Assembly (NCBI GenBank): GCA_005223375.1
Contig: RXOD01004719.1
Location: 1-18,865 of the forward strand
DNA: 18,865 nt
Direction of reading: 5' to 3'
Origin: Amoebophrya sp. AT5.2
Taxonomy: Eukaryota > Sar > Dinophyceae > Syndiniales > Amoebophryaceae
Shown in pieces: positions 18,199 through 18,865 of the stretch. The notes under the pieces were generated by a model. The model was not told the DNA's origin. It did no database searches and was given only the letters and a program-made list of their open reading frames with translations. Each line of letters opens with the position of its first letter. Within the stretch, counting starts at the first letter, position 1. Both the position numbers and the translations under genes were made by a program.

Positions 18199-18865
18199 TC
18201 AGCAGTCGATTTTCACCAGTACCCGGGGCCGCTGAAACATCGTGATCGCATCCTCCATTTCCTTCAGTTTGGTCTGAAGTTCGCGTTCCCGATTCTTGTG
18301 CGCCTCGCTGTTGATCCGAAGCGGCAGCTTTTGCAACGCTTCCTCCAAATCCTGCTGCTTGCTCTTGAGCGCTGCCAGAGTCTCGGTGCGCTCGTCCTCG
18401 GAGAGAACCTAAATAAAAGTATTTGTTGTTGGTATGACGTGCTGGTCGATGTCAGTGTGCTTGTCCTTGCAGTTCTTGCAAGAAGTTATACGTGTATGTA
18501 TACTTACCTTGTATCCGGCTGGTGGCGCGTCTTGGAGGGCGGCTACTGCGGCTGACTGGTCCCGTTTTTTTTGCGCAAGGTTGTTCTTTATCTTCATCAA
18601 GTACTCTGGCACGTTAGTTCCCGGGTCCTGGGGTTCGGGTTTTAGTTGAAAATGGCAGATCGTCATCGAAATCGTCTGAAGTGTCTAAATACCAAAGAAT
18701 TTGTATGCTGGGGACAAAAATCTGAATCACCAGAAGCGCCGTGAGAGCACATTTTCACTTGTTTGTCAACTTCGAGTAAATCAAAATCTAAATACTTTCT
18801 ATATAAGGAAGCAGTACTTACCTTCCGTATGCTTTTTTTTCCGTCATGTGTACCGGTTCCCCAAG
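18199..18865 (-). CDS. ENKUR: Enkurin, 5' end outside the window
   Basis: Three exons are visible: 18865-18822 (ending GTGTHDGKKSIRK), 18627-18508 (DPGTNVPEYLMKIKNN...PPAGYK) and 18408-18199 (VLSEDERTETLAALKSK..., TGA). Introns 18628-18821 and 18409-18507 both start GTAAGT, the strongest donors in the window. The last two exons contain the enkurin domain: VPEYL followed by a basic helix, PPAGYKVLSEDER at the junction, then a helical pair ending KEMEDAITMFQRPRVLVKI. Enkurin is a flagellar adaptor and inner-microtubule protein, conserved in organisms with motile cilia. This implies a flagellated stage, as in dinospores. The missing N-terminus lies beyond 18865. The C-terminus ends with IDC, a little shorter than in animals. 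Confidence 0.88.

Noticed and set aside
1..18865. tRNA, rRNA, CRISPR array, spliced-leader gene
   Set aside because: No cloverleaf with A and B boxes, no rRNA segment, no regular spaced repeats, and no dinoflagellate spliced-leader sequence was found on reading both strands.

Overview
This window is nuclear DNA from a protist. Genes are spliced, and almost all lie on the minus strand (only one well-supported gene is on plus). The proteins are typically eukaryotic: enkurin, a U-box protein, adrenodoxin-type ferredoxin and cytosolic-type aspartyl-tRNA synthetase. At least two introns are not GT-AG; they are bounded by short direct repeats and terminal inverted repeats, like inserted 'introner' transposons. 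Unidirectional genes plus such introns fit a dinoflagellate-lineage alveolate. Published Amoebophrya (Syndiniales) genomes are the closest match I know. The assignment to that group is inference.

Layout. 1-1400: 3'-incomplete coiled-coil gene (minus) whose second intron is a complete 452-bp introner (element A). 1401-2348: no secure gene; one doubtful plus-strand frame and a perfect hairpin. 2349-5953: seven-exon aspartyl-tRNA synthetase with a fused N-terminal GST-like domain. 6358-7793: unrecognised gene with an EF-hand-like loop and an unexplained reading-frame change. 8558-12598: three-exon 1,249-aa protein with disordered N-terminus, U-box, coiled coil and helical C-terminus. 12599-13656: no secure gene. 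13657-15405: OLA1/YchF-family protein with a plausible mitochondrial presequence, an intact P-loop but lost G3 and G4 motifs, split by a 415-bp introner (element B). 15553-15913: small two-exon tail-anchored membrane protein (plus). 16160-17026: mitochondrial [2Fe-2S] ferredoxin. 17336-17993: doubtful or broken gene. 18199-18865: enkurin, 5' end outside the window.

The main system here is the intron invader. Elements A and B share a GC-rich hairpin core about 120-140 bp from one end, make apparent 5-bp target duplications, and sit in opposite orientations relative to their host genes. Excising each one leaves a single repeat copy and restores the host frame; for element B this restores the expected OLA1 alignment. 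Weaker relatives may exist at the window start, in the ferredoxin intron and in a 71-bp AspRS intron.

The genes are not one pathway: translation (AspRS, OLA1-like), ubiquitin transfer (U-box), Fe-S electron transfer (ferredoxin) and the flagellum (enkurin) simply lie side by side, as is usual in a eukaryotic genome.
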